A stretch of DNA of 55,905 bases from an uncultured Spirochaetales bacterium (GCA_949285785.1 CASEAG010000021.1:1-55905), one strand, 5' to 3'. Shown: positions 17,884 through 27,002, counted from the first letter of the stretch. Notes: generated from the letters alone by a model not told the origin. Made by a program: numbers and translations.

Positions 17884-19668
17884 ATGAAGAGAAAGATGTT
17901 AACGTCCCTGCTTGTCATATTCGCTGCCATGCTTGCAGGATGCTCAGCCGAGATTGTCAGCACATTGCCAAAGCAGGAGGTGAGTGTACCATCATCGTCA
18001 GCATCACTGATGAAGATAGAGGTGCAGGGCGGTGATTCGCTTGAACTCGTATTCAAGCCTGTGGCCTATGCGAAGAGGTATGCCTATCGCCTCGATGGTT
18101 CTGCTATCATCGAAGGCAACGTGACCTACAGGAACGGTTATTGCAGGATAAGCATCTCAGGTGCCCAGCCAAGCGGAACGGTCGAACTCTTTGCAATCGA
18201 TTCAAGCGGGGCACATGTAAGCATCGCATCCTCGGCTTATGCTCTATCCTTGGATGATGTGACACCAGATGCCTATCTGTCGTCAAGGGACAAGACGAGT
18301 GCCCAGATAAGAGTGTTCACCAACATTCCCGAAGGCTCCATCTACTTCTATGTGGAGGTATTGGATTCCTCAGACAATGAAATAACGACTCAGATGTATG
18401 AGACCAGTGTCATCGAGATCACAGGCCTTGAAGAGAATCAGGAGTATTCGGTCAAGGTCTATCATGCTCTGACAGGTCAGCCGATTGGAACAAAGAGCGC
18501 CGATGTCACGATTCCCATCTATGATTCCAAAACTGCATCTACAATGGAACTCGATGTCACTGATAAGGGCTTTGTGGTTTCAGGTATTCCTGGAGGAGTT
18601 TCCAGTGTTACGCTTCACAAGACATCGACGATAAATGGTGATGATGATAAGCCATTGAAATCCGTATCAGTGCGAAACGGGCAGGCCGAGATTCCCTTTA
18701 CAAGTCTCAATAGCCTCGAAGCGGGGTATTTCCATGTCGAATCCGGTTCCTTCAGAAGCAATGTCGTGAAATACACGACACCGCTTGTGAATCCTGAAGT
18801 CACGATGAACTACAAGAGCGTCTTCGTCGACTTCAGCTTTTCTATGGACTTCGATGCTTCCCATTACGATATCTACGTCATCGGCGTATCCTCAGCCAAG
18901 GTGGATGTAGCTGGAAACCGTGTCACCATATCCAATCTGAAGAGCAACTATGATTTCGGAAATGTCTTGCTGTGCTTCAGATACAAACTAAAGGAAAACG
19001 AGGCTGGGAGCTCGTATGTCATCAGCTGTCCGGTAGAACTGAAGACGAAGAGCTTTGTCGGGACATATGCCTGGACTAATCCAAAAGGAAGCACACCCGT
19101 TGCCAATTTCATCATTGATGTCACAAATAGCGCTGCGGATAGTGAATACCCGTATTATGTGTATTTCAATAAGAAAGACAGTGTCTTCGATTCTGCGGAA
19201 TATAAAGACGTCGACAGCAGAATCCGTGTGATGCCACTGCTTGATGTCGACGCTGGCGATCCTGATGGAATCGGAAAAACCGTTGATGTCAGCAATCCTC
19301 CTTCGGGCTTCGAATCAGCAAATATCGCATATCAGATCAATGGATACAAATGGAATTCCATGAGGAACCTCTCCATTGCAAAACCCCTGAGCTGGGTGCT
19401 CGTAAGCAAAACTGTTGGTGATGATTCAGTGACAACAAAGACGCAGTCTGAGACAAAACTGCTAAGTGCAGATGTCGATACGACTTTCCTGTTCATGGAA
19501 GTGGAGATTGATGGTGTGGTGACTCCTGTCGTCAAGTTCCGAAATTATGGAGCGGTTGCCAGTATGGGGCTTGTAACGAATCCGAATGGAAAATCGGACA
19601 TTCAGAAGTATAAGGATACCTCTGAAACCCAGCCAGACTATTGCTGGTACCTTGAGAAGATCGACTGA
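17884..19668 (+). CDS. Lipoprotein of the second lipoprotein/barrel pair
   Basis: A 594-aa protein with lipobox MLAGC (MKRKMLTSLLVIFAAMLAGC, Cys at 20). The mature protein is beta-rich with several Ig/fibronectin-like modules, but these lack the clear Trp strand of the upstream proteins (for example LELVFKPVAYAKRYAYRL near residue 55). The last 200 residues begin FVGTYAWTNPKGS and form a separate domain of unknown type. ATG 17884 has AAGGATG upstream. A TATACT -10-like box lies at 17824-17829 without a clear -35. The barrel gene begins 12 nt downstream, so the two are one operon. Confidence 0.83.
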   Translation: MKRKMLTSLLVIFAAMLAGCSAEIVSTLPKQEVSVPSSSASLMKIEVQGGDSLELVFKPVAYAKRYAYRLDGSAIIEGNVTYRNGYCRISISGAQPSGTVELFAIDSSGAHVSIASSAYALSLDDVTPDAYLSSRDKTSAQIRVFTNIPEGSIYFYVEVLDSSDNEITTQMYETSVIEITGLEENQEYSVKVYHALTGQPIGTKSADVTIPIYDSKTASTMELDVTDKGFVVSGIPGGVSSVTLHKTSTINGDDDKPLKSVSVRNGQAEIPFTSLNSLEAGYFHVESGSFRSNVVKYTTPLVNPEVTMNYKSVFVDFSFSMDFDASHYDIYVIGVSSAKVDVAGNRVTISNLKSNYDFGNVLLCFRYKLKENEAGSSYVISCPVELKTKSFVGTYAWTNPKGSTPVANFIIDVTNSAADSEYPYYVYFNKKDSVFDSAEYKDVDSRIRVMPLLDVDAGDPDGIGKTVDVSNPPSGFESANIAYQINGYKWNSMRNLSIAKPLSWVLVSKTVGDDSVTTKTQSETKLLSADVDTTFLFMEVEIDGVVTPVVKFRNYGAVASMGLVTNPNGKSDIQKYKDTSETQPDYCWYLEKID

Positions 19669-19680
19669 GGAGGCTGCATC

Positions 19681-20949
19681 ATGAAGAGAATCATTACCAT
19701 ATCAATTCTGCTTTTCTGCTCGCTTGCAGGTCTTTTTGCAGTGAATGTCACCCCGTATTACGACCCGTTCGACAGCATGGACGATGTATTCACTTCGCCT
19801 GCAAGACTTGTCGAGGAGTCCGGTGTCACTCATTTCGCATTCGATGTCGAGGCCTTCAGCGGCATAGACCTTCTGGCTTATCTGTCGAATCCTGCATTCC
19901 TCGAGGAGTTCTCAGACCGGCTTTATCGGTATTACAGGAACGCCGATCTGTCGTTCTGGAGTGAGGGGGCGTATTCGGAGTTCAGGAACGCCTTCTCGTT
20001 CGATGACAGCGACACTCTCCCGCAGCGTCCTGTCGATGACCTGACTCTTGCCCAGATGCGCGCCTATCTCGACGATTCCTTCTCCAGAAGATTCGACAGC
20101 GCACAGAAGGCTTCGGCTGTCCTCAGTGCAAGCGGCTCCTCGACAGCGGCGGCTGCGTTCTCAGATGATGTGCTGTACAGCGATCTGAACCTTTCCCTGG
20201 GATTCAGAGGCGGTGCCGTCTATGGCAACGGATTCGGTTGGCAGATTGAGTCGAACATGGGATTCATCGGCAACAGGAACATGCTGGAAGACCGGATGAA
20301 TCTTCTTGCCGTTGACGTCAGGGCGGATGTCGGCTATGCAATCCATCTGTTCAGCGACCGCTTCTCGATCGGAGGAAGCCTCGAGCTCCTTGCCGCGATG
20401 AACAACTACATCTCGAACCACAATTTCCTGGGAGCACGTTTCAATGACGATGTGGTGTCGATGTTCAGCGAGAACTTCAAGTTCGGCCTCGGATTCGGCG
20501 TGGACTTCGGCTCGATGTACAGGCACAACGAGGAGCTTGCATTCACGCTCGATTTCGTGAATCTGGTCTCGCTGAGGAAATACTACGATCTCGAGCTCAC
20601 CGACTTCGTCGACTACAATGGATTCGACGAGGACGAGGCCGTGTATTATCAGCCGATGGACCTGGTGCTCAGGGCGATATGGGACAGCGGCCCGTACCAC
20701 ATCATGGTCGAGTTCAGCAACGTCATCGACCAGATATTCTGGATGAAGGAGATAGACGGCTATCGCTACGACTTCTTCTCGATTCCTAAGTTCTCATTCG
20801 CATACGACATCAACGAGGACCTTTCGATAAGAACCCGTCTCGGCTTCTCGAGACTGTCACTCGGGCTCGACTACAAGTCGTTCTCGATAGAGGTCTCGTC
20901 CGCGCTCGACGAGTTCGGATTCGGAATAAAGGCCGGTATGCGGTTCTAG
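19681..20949 (+). CDS. Outer-membrane beta-barrel protein, unknown function
   Basis: A 422-aa protein with Sec signal peptide MKRIITISILLFCSLAGLFA. Residues 25-150 are partly helical and acidic. From about 160 to the end the sequence alternates polar and hydrophobic residues with many aromatic strand ends (LNLSLGFRGGAVYGNGFGW, IRTRLGFSRLSLGLDY) and terminates KAGMRF. It resembles the conjugal-transfer/TraF-like or PorV-like barrels common in spirochaetes, without decisive motifs. ATG 19681 is preceded by GAGGAGG. A bidirectional terminator follows. Confidence 0.8.
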   Translation: MKRIITISILLFCSLAGLFAVNVTPYYDPFDSMDDVFTSPARLVEESGVTHFAFDVEAFSGIDLLAYLSNPAFLEEFSDRLYRYYRNADLSFWSEGAYSEFRNAFSFDDSDTLPQRPVDDLTLAQMRAYLDDSFSRRFDSAQKASAVLSASGSSTAAAAFSDDVLYSDLNLSLGFRGGAVYGNGFGWQIESNMGFIGNRNMLEDRMNLLAVDVRADVGYAIHLFSDRFSIGGSLELLAAMNNYISNHNFLGARFNDDVVSMFSENFKFGLGFGVDFGSMYRHNEELAFTLDFVNLVSLRKYYDLELTDFVDYNGFDEDEAVYYQPMDLVLRAIWDSGPYHIMVEFSNVIDQIFWMKEIDGYRYDFFSIPKFSFAYDINEDLSIRTRLGFSRLSLGLDYKSFSIEVSSALDEFGFGIKAGMRF

Positions 20950-20956
20950 AAAAAGA

Positions 20957-20989
20957 GGAAGGCTCCACCCTGTGAGGGAGAAGCCTTCC
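20957..20989. terminator. Bidirectional terminator between barrel gene and galK
   Basis: GGAAGGCT (20957-20964) and AGCCTTCC (20982-20989) are perfect 8-bp arms. On the minus strand the hairpin is followed by TCTTTTTCTAG, a good U tract for galK. Confidence 0.75.
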
Positions 20990-21014
20990 AGCATCTTTCC
21001 ACCTGGATCCGCCG

Positions 21015-22268
21015 TCAGACGAGACGGCAGGTCGGTCTCTTTCTGATGGCAAGCACCGTCGTGGAGCCTTCACCGAATATGCTGTCCATGAAGTCGCTGT
21101 AGTCCTCGGTGAGGTTCTGCGGGATGTATGCCTGGATCGTGCCGGCAAAGCCGCCGCCATGGACACGGCACACCCCGTCTCCATCCAGATAGTCCTCGGT
21201 GAGAGCCAGGGCAAGTGAAAGTCCCTGTTCCTTCACGTTGATTGCAGGATAGACGTTCTGAAGATACTTGAATGATGAGTTGCCGCTCTCCTCGACGTAG
21301 AAGAGATAGCCCTCGATGTCGTCGTCCTTGAGGCACTCCAGCATGTTCTCGACCCTGAGGTTCTCATTGAAGAAGTGGATAGCCCTGAGAATCGCCCTGT
21401 CGTTGCCGATGGCCGTCCTGAGCTCAGGAAGCCTGTCGATGAACTCCTCGTAGTCGACTTCTCTGAGACATGTTGCGCCGAAGAATGCCGCGACCTCCTT
21501 CATCTCGTTGGGCACTGCCGCATACTCTCCGGTGAGATCCGCATGGTTTCCCTTTGTGTCAACGATTACGAGGTCGTAGCCGAACTTCTCGAAGTCGATG
21601 TCTATCGGAGTAAGGACAGGATTCCTGTTGTCCCTGAAGTCAATTCCGATGACGCCTCCCTGTGCACAGCCGATCTGGTCCATCAGGCCGCTGGGCTTTC
21701 CAAAGTAGACGTTCTCCGCGTACTGGCTGATCTTTGCAAGCTCGACGGGCGGAAGCGCATCCTTGTTGAAGAGGTTGTTGAAGATCTCCGCGCACAGCAC
21801 CTCTATCGCCGCGGATGAGGAGAGTCCGGATCCTTTCAGGACTCTTGTGGTGGTGTTGGCCTGCCAGCCGCCGATTCTGAGCCCTCTGTCCTTGAAAGCC
21901 CTTGCGATTCCCCTGAGAAGAGCATGTGTGGTGTTCTTCTCGTCCTCTCTGACTTCCAGATCCTCGATGTCCACGACGACTTCAGGGAAGCCCTCGCTGT
22001 TGACGATTACCTTGCTGTCGTCCCTGTAACTGACGGCGGCGATCGTGTCGAGATTGATGGTGCCTGCTATGACGAGACCGAGGTTGTGGTCGGTGTGGTT
22101 GCCGGCAAGCTCCGTCCTGCCTGCAGTCGAGAAGAGCATCGTATCGTCTTCCTTGACGCCGAACAGCTCCTCATGACGCTTGAGAAGGGACTCGTAGCGC
22201 CTGTCCATATCGTCCTTGTCATACATGTCCCCATACAGGTCCTTGTAGTACTTGCTTATGTCCTTCAT
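21015..22268 (-). CDS. galK: Galactokinase
   Basis: A 417-aa GHMP kinase that phosphorylates galactose at C1. It contains the galactokinase signature GRTELAGNHTDHNLG near residue 50, the GHMP loop KGSGLSSSAA near 150, and the third motif VHGGGFAGT near 380. ATG 22268 is chosen (MKDISKYYK) because AGGGGGAT lies upstream and the residues before it do not match the family. No galT or galE lies nearby. An approximately 250-nt AT-rich leader and an extended -10 box lie upstream. Confidence 0.92.
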   Translation of the reverse strand: MKDISKYYKDLYGDMYDKDDMDRRYESLLKRHEELFGVKEDDTMLFSTAGRTELAGNHTDHNLGLVIAGTINLDTIAAVSYRDDSKVIVNSEGFPEVVVDIEDLEVREDEKNTTHALLRGIARAFKDRGLRIGGWQANTTTRVLKGSGLSSSAAIEVLCAEIFNNLFNKDALPPVELAKISQYAENVYFGKPSGLMDQIGCAQGGVIGIDFRDNRNPVLTPIDIDFEKFGYDLVIVDTKGNHADLTGEYAAVPNEMKEVAAFFGATCLREVDYEEFIDRLPELRTAIGNDRAILRAIHFFNENLRVENMLECLKDDDIEGYLFYVEESGNSSFKYLQNVYPAINVKEQGLSLALALTEDYLDGDGVCRVHGGGFAGTIQAYIPQNLTEDYSDFMDSIFGEGSTTVLAIRKRPTCRLV

Positions 22269-22569
22269 GTCTGGAAAGATCCCCCTGATCCGTTTTCCAT
22301 TGATTTTACCACAGGTATGGTTGAAACCAAAGAGTCGGGCAAGCACGTTTATATATCACGGTGTTATCGTATCGTTTCCATATCATGTCGTATTGAAAAG
22401 ATGATCTGATGATAGCTTTGTTTACACAATCGATTCTGGTTATAGACGGAAACAATATGTTCAATCATTTGTATCAGAATGGAACTTATTCAATAAAACT
22501 ATTAAAAAGATATTTAAATTATAGCAAATAACTGGAATAATCGATTGTATTTATATCAAATATTTATAA
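22269..22569. other. AT-rich intergenic region between recQ and galK
   Basis: About 300 nt with no plausible gene on either strand. It contains two AATCGATT palindromes (near 22430 and 22537) and, on the minus strand, an extended -10 promoter element. It probably serves as the galK leader and control region. Confidence 0.5.
22518..22526 (-). promoter_or_regulatory. Extended -10 promoter, candidate for galK
   Basis: The minus strand reads TGCTATAAT, a full extended -10 element; no good -35 is seen 17 nt upstream. It would give a galK leader of about 245 nt. Confidence 0.35.
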
Positions 22570-23937
22570 TCAATTCCCATGTTCTATATTCATTCCTACC
22601 CATTTCAGCCTGCCGAACCGTCTTCTTATGACTCCTCTGTCCAGGAGCCGGTCTATTCCCTTGCCGATCTCGTATTCATCCAGAAGATGGAATATGGGAT
22701 TCCTTCTCAGGATTCTGATCAGATCGCTGCGTTTTCTAAGGTATGGGACCCTGAGAGCCTTTCTGACATTCTCCACTCCTTTTGGAACAATCCTGTTCCC
22801 GTCACATACATCGCAGCCTTCACAGCTGGAGTCCATGACCTGTCCCATGGCTCTGATCAGATTCTCGCGTATGCATGAATCGCTGGCAAAGACCTCTTCC
22901 AGCGGACCTGGTCTGTACGAGTTGCCAAGGAATGCATATGCATGGCTTTCCCTGCCGTCGCGCCCTATGCGTCCGGATTCCTGCAGATAGTCCGAAGCGC
23001 TTTCCGGAAGAGAGTAGTGTATGACAGTCCTGAGATCCTTCTTGTCCACACCCATCCCGTATGCACAGGTACAGAACATCACACCCTCCCTGTCATCGAG
23101 GAAGTCCTTCTCGGTCCCGAGTCGTCTGACCTTGTCCATCCCTGCGTGGTAGAATCTGGTCCTGAATTGTCCGGATAACCTGTTGGAAAGCTTTTCCGCA
23201 AGAGCGCGTGACATGCAGAACACGAGTGCAGGTCTTCTCTCAGGCGGTGTGAGAATCGAGATGATATCCAACAGAGGAAAGACAGGTGATAGCCGGTGAT
23301 AGATGATGTTGGGTCTGTCCAGACCTCCATATACCACAAGTGCATCTTCTCCCAGGACTTCCTTCTTCAGCGCATTAGTCGTGTCCTCGTCGCTTGTGGC
23401 CGTGAAGGCGATTATCCTTCCAGGATTCAGCAATCCGCTTATTCGGCCAAGCTCGTTGTATACCGGTCGGAACGTCTTTCCCCAGGAGATTATCGTGTGG
23501 GCTTCGTCCAGTACCAGCAGCGATATCCTCATGGACTTCAGACGGGAGAGTATGGCTTCCTGTGACAGCATCTCCATGTTCGTGATGAGTATCCTGACTT
23601 TCTTCTGGGCAAGGTCGGTGAACATCCGGTCCTTCGCCTTCCATTCCATGCCACCCATGAGGACGTGACATGGTATTCCAAGGCTTCTGAAGCGGTGTTC
23701 CTGGTCGCGCATCAGGGACAGCAGGGGATAGACTATTATGGTAAGGCCCTCAAGCAATACCGCAGGAAGCATGAAGCACAGGCTCTTTCCTGCTCCGGTC
23801 GGCAGTATGGCCAGGAGATTGGGCTTTTCCCCTCTTTCAAGTATGTTGCAGATGATATGCTGCTGGAATGGTCTGAGGTAGTTTATCGAGAAGACCTCTC
23901 TTGCCGTCTTCTCGATCACCAGGTGTAGATCAGGCAT
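22570..23937 (-). CDS. RecQ-like ATP-dependent DNA helicase
   Basis: A 455-aa superfamily 2 helicase. Visible motifs are Walker A LPTGAGKS, the DEAH box LDEAHTIISWGKTFRP (RecQ form), motif III FTATS, and motif VI QESGRIGRDGRES. A zinc-type cysteine set follows (CIREN then CEGCDVC). It lacks an HRDC domain and most of the winged-helix domain of full-length RecQ (about 600 aa), so it is a short relative. ATG 23937 (MPDLHLVIE) is preferred over a TTG five codons upstream. The adjacent Rpn gene diverges from it; the region between is AT-rich. Confidence 0.88.
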   Translation of the reverse strand: MPDLHLVIEKTAREVFSINYLRPFQQHIICNILERGEKPNLLAILPTGAGKSLCFMLPAVLLEGLTIIVYPLLSLMRDQEHRFRSLGIPCHVLMGGMEWKAKDRMFTDLAQKKVRILITNMEMLSQEAILSRLKSMRISLLVLDEAHTIISWGKTFRPVYNELGRISGLLNPGRIIAFTATSDEDTTNALKKEVLGEDALVVYGGLDRPNIIYHRLSPVFPLLDIISILTPPERRPALVFCMSRALAEKLSNRLSGQFRTRFYHAGMDKVRRLGTEKDFLDDREGVMFCTCAYGMGVDKKDLRTVIHYSLPESASDYLQESGRIGRDGRESHAYAFLGNSYRPGPLEEVFASDSCIRENLIRAMGQVMDSSCEGCDVCDGNRIVPKGVENVRKALRVPYLRKRSDLIRILRRNPIFHLLDEYEIGKGIDRLLDRGVIRRRFGRLKWVGMNIEHGN

Positions 23938-24124
23938 ACTTTGTCTATTCAATTTCTGAAAACAATGTACAGATTCGAATAATCTATTCCTAATACGGTG
24001 TGATTAACCAGATATGATTATAATTCTGGATTTAATTTGTCCGGTTATTGGATCATTCTTTTAGCCGTTTCCCCGCCTTCCTGCATAGAGGAGTCGATGA
24101 CAGATCTTGAAGCAGGAGGTTTTG

Positions 24125-24991
24125 ATGCTTAGCAGCCAAGACAGGCAGGAAATACGGAAGGAACTCGACAGTCTCGTCCTGTTCGACGACTTTGTATTCT
24201 CCTATGCCTTGAGAAATGACAGGGACGCCATACAGCTCATTCTGAGGTGCATACTCGGGATGGAAAAAGGGCTTGAGGTGGAGGATGTGCGGATTCAGGA
24301 ATCCGTGAAAAGTCTCGATTCGCATTCCGTGCGTTTCGACATCCTTGCCCGAGGGACAGATGGTTCATTGTTCGATGTGGAAATCCAGAAGACGAACAAG
24401 AAGGATCTACGCAAGAGGGCTTCTTTCTACATGTCGGTGCTTACGAACTCGAATCTCGAGGCAGGTGAGGAGAACTATGATGAATTGAGAGACCGCTATG
24501 TCATATTCATATGCGACTGGGATGTTGCAAAGCGTGGGGAACCCCTCTACACTTTCGAATACATGATGAATGATGGAACGCCTCTGGGTGATGGTGGCGC
24601 GATAATCTTCGCCAATGCCTCATACCGTGGCGATGATGATCTGACGAAGCTCTTCGAGGATCTCAAGCAGAGGGATCCGTCGAAAATGCACTATGGGGAA
24701 CTGCGGAAATCATTGGAAAAGATCAGGACAGATAAGGAGATAAGAATAGAGATGAGTACGGAATTCGAGGAATTCGTCGCAAGGAAAACCAAAGAGATCA
24801 GTGAAAGAGTCGCGGCTGAGAGCATGGCGAAGGGCATGGCCGAAGGGATGGCCAAAGGCATGGCCAAAAGTCGGACCGAGATAGCCGCGACTCTTCTGAA
24901 GGAAAAGCTACTCTCTCCTGAGGAGATAGAGCGGGTTACCGGAATTCCGATTGATCAGGTGAGCGAAGCCGCATCCAAATACGGAGTGTGA
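24125..24991 (+). CDS. Rpn-family recombination-promoting nuclease (PD-(D/E)XK)
   Basis: A 288-aa member of the Rpn/transposase_31-like family. The nuclease core lies at about residues 60-95, with the Asp of RFDILARG and the E.Q of DVEIQ as the PD-(D/E)XK acidic residues. A helical tail follows, with the charged repeat MAKGMAEGMAKGMAK near 238-252 and a terminal LLSPEEIERVTGIPIDQV segment. ATG 24125 has AGGAGG five nt upstream. A potential internal start, ATG 24752 (MSTEFEEF), has AAGGAG 12 nt upstream and would give an 79-aa C-terminal product. A diverged partial copy of the tail follows. Confidence 0.88.
   Translation: MLSSQDRQEIRKELDSLVLFDDFVFSYALRNDRDAIQLILRCILGMEKGLEVEDVRIQESVKSLDSHSVRFDILARGTDGSLFDVEIQKTNKKDLRKRASFYMSVLTNSNLEAGEENYDELRDRYVIFICDWDVAKRGEPLYTFEYMMNDGTPLGDGGAIIFANASYRGDDDLTKLFEDLKQRDPSKMHYGELRKSLEKIRTDKEIRIEMSTEFEEFVARKTKEISERVAAESMAKGMAEGMAKGMAKSRTEIAATLLKEKLLSPEEIERVTGIPIDQVSEAASKYGV
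24874..24969 (+). repeat. Direct repeat, copy A (3' end of rpn)
   Basis: This 96-nt stretch is 93/96 identical to 25278-25373. It encodes TEIAATLLKEKLL and the following conserved tail. Similarity continues at a lower level upstream to about 24635. Confidence 0.95.
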
Positions 24992-25041
24992 CGATTACGC
25001 TTTCTAGTTGAGGTAAGGTAAGTAAAGTCTAGTAAGCGTTG

Positions 25042-25398
25042 ATGTTTCATGACGTGGGCAATGATGATCTGACGAAGTTCTTCAAGGATTTCAAGCAGGA
25101 GAATCCGTCGAAGATGCCCTATGAAGCACTGCGTAGAGCATTGGAAAAGATCAGGGCAGATGAGGAGACTGAAATAAAGATGAGCACGGAATTCGAGGAG
25201 TTCGTCGAACGGAAAAGCAAAGAGATCAGTGAAAGGATCTTGGCCGAGAGCAGGGCGAAGGGCAGGGCAGAGGCCAAGACCGAGATAGCCGCGACCCTTC
25301 TGAAGGAAAAGCTACTCTCTCCTGAGGAGATAGAACGGGTTACCGGAATTCCGATTGATCAGGTAAGCGAAGCTGTCTCGAAATGCTGCACAGAATAG
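25042..25398 (+). CDS. Stand-alone Rpn C-terminal domain (partial duplicate)
   Basis: A 118-aa product aligning with the last 120 or so residues of the upstream Rpn protein (DDLTKFFKDFKQENPSK, MSTEFEEFVERK, TEIAATLLKEKLLSPEEI), but with no nuclease domain. It may be a decaying duplicate or a separately expressed tail domain. Several substitutions are silent or conservative and the frame is intact. The ATG lacks a strong Shine-Dalgarno; a second ATG aligned with the internal rpn start (near 25180) is preceded by GAGGAG. By analogy with RpnS, the intragenic product that blocks Rpn toxicity, it could be an antitoxin. Confidence 0.65.
   Translation: MFHDVGNDDLTKFFKDFKQENPSKMPYEALRRALEKIRADEETEIKMSTEFEEFVERKSKEISERILAESRAKGRAEAKTEIAATLLKEKLLSPEEIERVTGIPIDQVSEAVSKCCTE
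25278..25373 (+). repeat. Direct repeat, copy B
   Basis: Matches 24874-24969 with three substitutions in 96 nt, offset 404 nt. It forms the 3' end of the truncated Rpn copy. The near identity here against lower identity upstream suggests recent conversion or strong constraint on this tail. Confidence 0.95.
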
Positions 25399-25542
25399 GT
25401 GGACGGTATTTGCGGCTAAAGCGCAAGGATGACCTGACGTCCTGAAACCGGAACAGGTGGATGAATGATATGGTCATCAGCGCTTACCAAGTATTAAGTC
25501 TTTGTCGGATAAACAATTGCAGTAAACAACAATATATGAGGA

Positions 25543-25566
25543 CGCCCCGCCATGAATGACGGGGCG
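25543..25566 (-). terminator. Terminator of ackA
   Basis: CGCCCCG (25543-25549) pairs with CGGGGCG (25560-25566) around a 10-nt loop, 18 nt beyond the ackA stop. The tail is only moderately T-rich. Confidence 0.6.
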
Positions 25567-25583
25567 CAATTTGTCGTTACCGC

Positions 25584-26924
25584 TTACTTTATCGCGGGGC
25601 GTACGATGATGGACTGAAGCTCAGGCTTCTTCTTCAGGTTCTCGACCAGTCCTCTCTCACGTGCCTTGTTGAGGTACTTGGAATCCTCGAAGGTGTAGTG
25701 GAAATTGGTGTGTACATCGTAGGTTCCGTTCATCAGTGCGAACGCATCCTCTGTCATGACCAGCTCCTCGTCGGTCGGGATGACGAAGATCTTGACCGGA
25801 GAGTCGTCTGCCGAGATGCAGGTCTCTGCATTGCGGCAGTGTGACAGGTCGTTCTTGGCCTCGTCGAGGACGATGCCGAGACTCTCGAGTCCCTTGAGCG
25901 AACCGCGCCTGATGTGCTCTCCCATCTCGCCGACCCCGGCTGTGAACACGATCGCGTCGACACGGCCGAGAAGCGCGGCGTATGCTCCGATGTACTTCTT
26001 GATCCTGTGGCACTCCATGTCGATCGCCAGCTGTGCCATCCTGTCGCCTTTGTCTGCCGCCTCATGGACATCCCTCCTGTCCGACTTTCCGCAAAGACCG
26101 ATCAGGCCGGACTTCTTGTTGAGGATGGTGTCCATCTCCTCGACGGTGACGCCGAGGTTCTTGCAGATGTAGGGCACGATGGCCGGATCGATGTCACCGG
26201 AGCGGGAGCCCATCACGAGGCCCTCGAGCGGAGTGAGGCCCATCGAGGTGTCGATGCACACGCCGTTCTTGACGGCGCAGGCGGATGCGCCGTTGCCGAT
26301 ATGTAGGATGATGACGTTGGTGTCCTTGTTCTCCTTGCCAAGCAGGACGGCTGCCCTCTTGGCGCAGTACAGGTGGCTGGTTCCATGGAAGCCGTAGCGG
26401 CGCACGTTGTAGTCCTTGTACCAGGAGTAGGGCACTGCGTACATGTATGCCTCCTCTGGCATCGTCTGGTGCCATGCGGTGTCCATGATTATGGCCTGGG
26501 GAACGTTAGGCATGAGCTTGCGCGCGACTTCGATGCCCATGATGTTCGCCGGCATGTGGAGCGGTCCGAGAGGAATGATCTCCTTGAGCTTCTCGATGAC
26601 CTCGTCGGTCACGAGCGTGGACTTCTTGAAGTACTCGCCGCCATGCAGGACGCGGTGTCCGACGGCTCCGATCTGGTCGAGGCTCTCGATGCAGCCATAG
26701 GTGGGGTCGACGAGCATCTTGAGGATGAGCTCGATGGCCTCCATGTGGGTCGGGCTGGAGAACTTCGCCTCGTATGTCTCCTTACCGGTGGATTTCTGCT
26801 CGATCGTGGAATACTCGAGTCCGATGCGCTCGACGACTCCCACGCTGAGCACGTCCTTGTTGTCCCAGTCGTAGACCTGGTACTTCGCAGATGAACTTCC
26901 GCAGTTCAATGTCAAGATAACCAT
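25584..26924 (-). CDS. ackA: Acetate kinase
   Basis: A 446-aa enzyme interconverting acetyl phosphate plus ADP with acetate plus ATP. It starts MVILTLNCGSSSAKY (family signature LNxGSSSxK), and contains VGHRVLHGG, RYGFHGTSH, HIGNGASACAVKNG, DTSMGLTPLEG and FTAGVGEMGEHIR. The catalytic Asp/Arg environment is intact. It is about 45 residues longer than the usual 400; the extra C-terminus (from about YDVHTNFHYTF) is charged and helical. AGGAG precedes ATG 26924. No pta is next to it. Confidence 0.96.
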   Translation of the reverse strand: MVILTLNCGSSSAKYQVYDWDNKDVLSVGVVERIGLEYSTIEQKSTGKETYEAKFSSPTHMEAIELILKMLVDPTYGCIESLDQIGAVGHRVLHGGEYFKKSTLVTDEVIEKLKEIIPLGPLHMPANIMGIEVARKLMPNVPQAIIMDTAWHQTMPEEAYMYAVPYSWYKDYNVRRYGFHGTSHLYCAKRAAVLLGKENKDTNVIILHIGNGASACAVKNGVCIDTSMGLTPLEGLVMGSRSGDIDPAIVPYICKNLGVTVEEMDTILNKKSGLIGLCGKSDRRDVHEAADKGDRMAQLAIDMECHRIKKYIGAYAALLGRVDAIVFTAGVGEMGEHIRRGSLKGLESLGIVLDEAKNDLSHCRNAETCISADDSPVKIFVIPTDEELVMTEDAFALMNGTYDVHTNFHYTFEDSKYLNKARERGLVENLKKKPELQSIIVRPAIK

Positions 26925-26973
26925 TTCAATCTCCTAAGTCCGATGTGGATGTGATGTTTGCACTGATGGGTTA

Positions 26974-27002
26974 ATCTAACCACCAACGGAAAGAATTTTC
27001 AA
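26974..27002 (-). promoter_or_regulatory. Promoter of ackA
   Basis: Minus-strand TTGAAA (27002-26997) and TTAGAT (26979-26974) are 17 nt apart, about 50 nt upstream of the start codon. Confidence 0.5.

Noticed and set aside
22420-22545. Two AATCGATT palindromes in the galK leader
   Set aside because: Short self-complementary sites in AT-rich DNA; spacing and context give no clear operator.
24838-24870. Short tandem coding repeat (MAKGMAEG...) in rpn as a possible CRISPR-like array
   Set aside because: It is in frame, imperfect, has no spacers, and is a usual feature of the Rpn linker. No CRISPR array is seen anywhere in the window.
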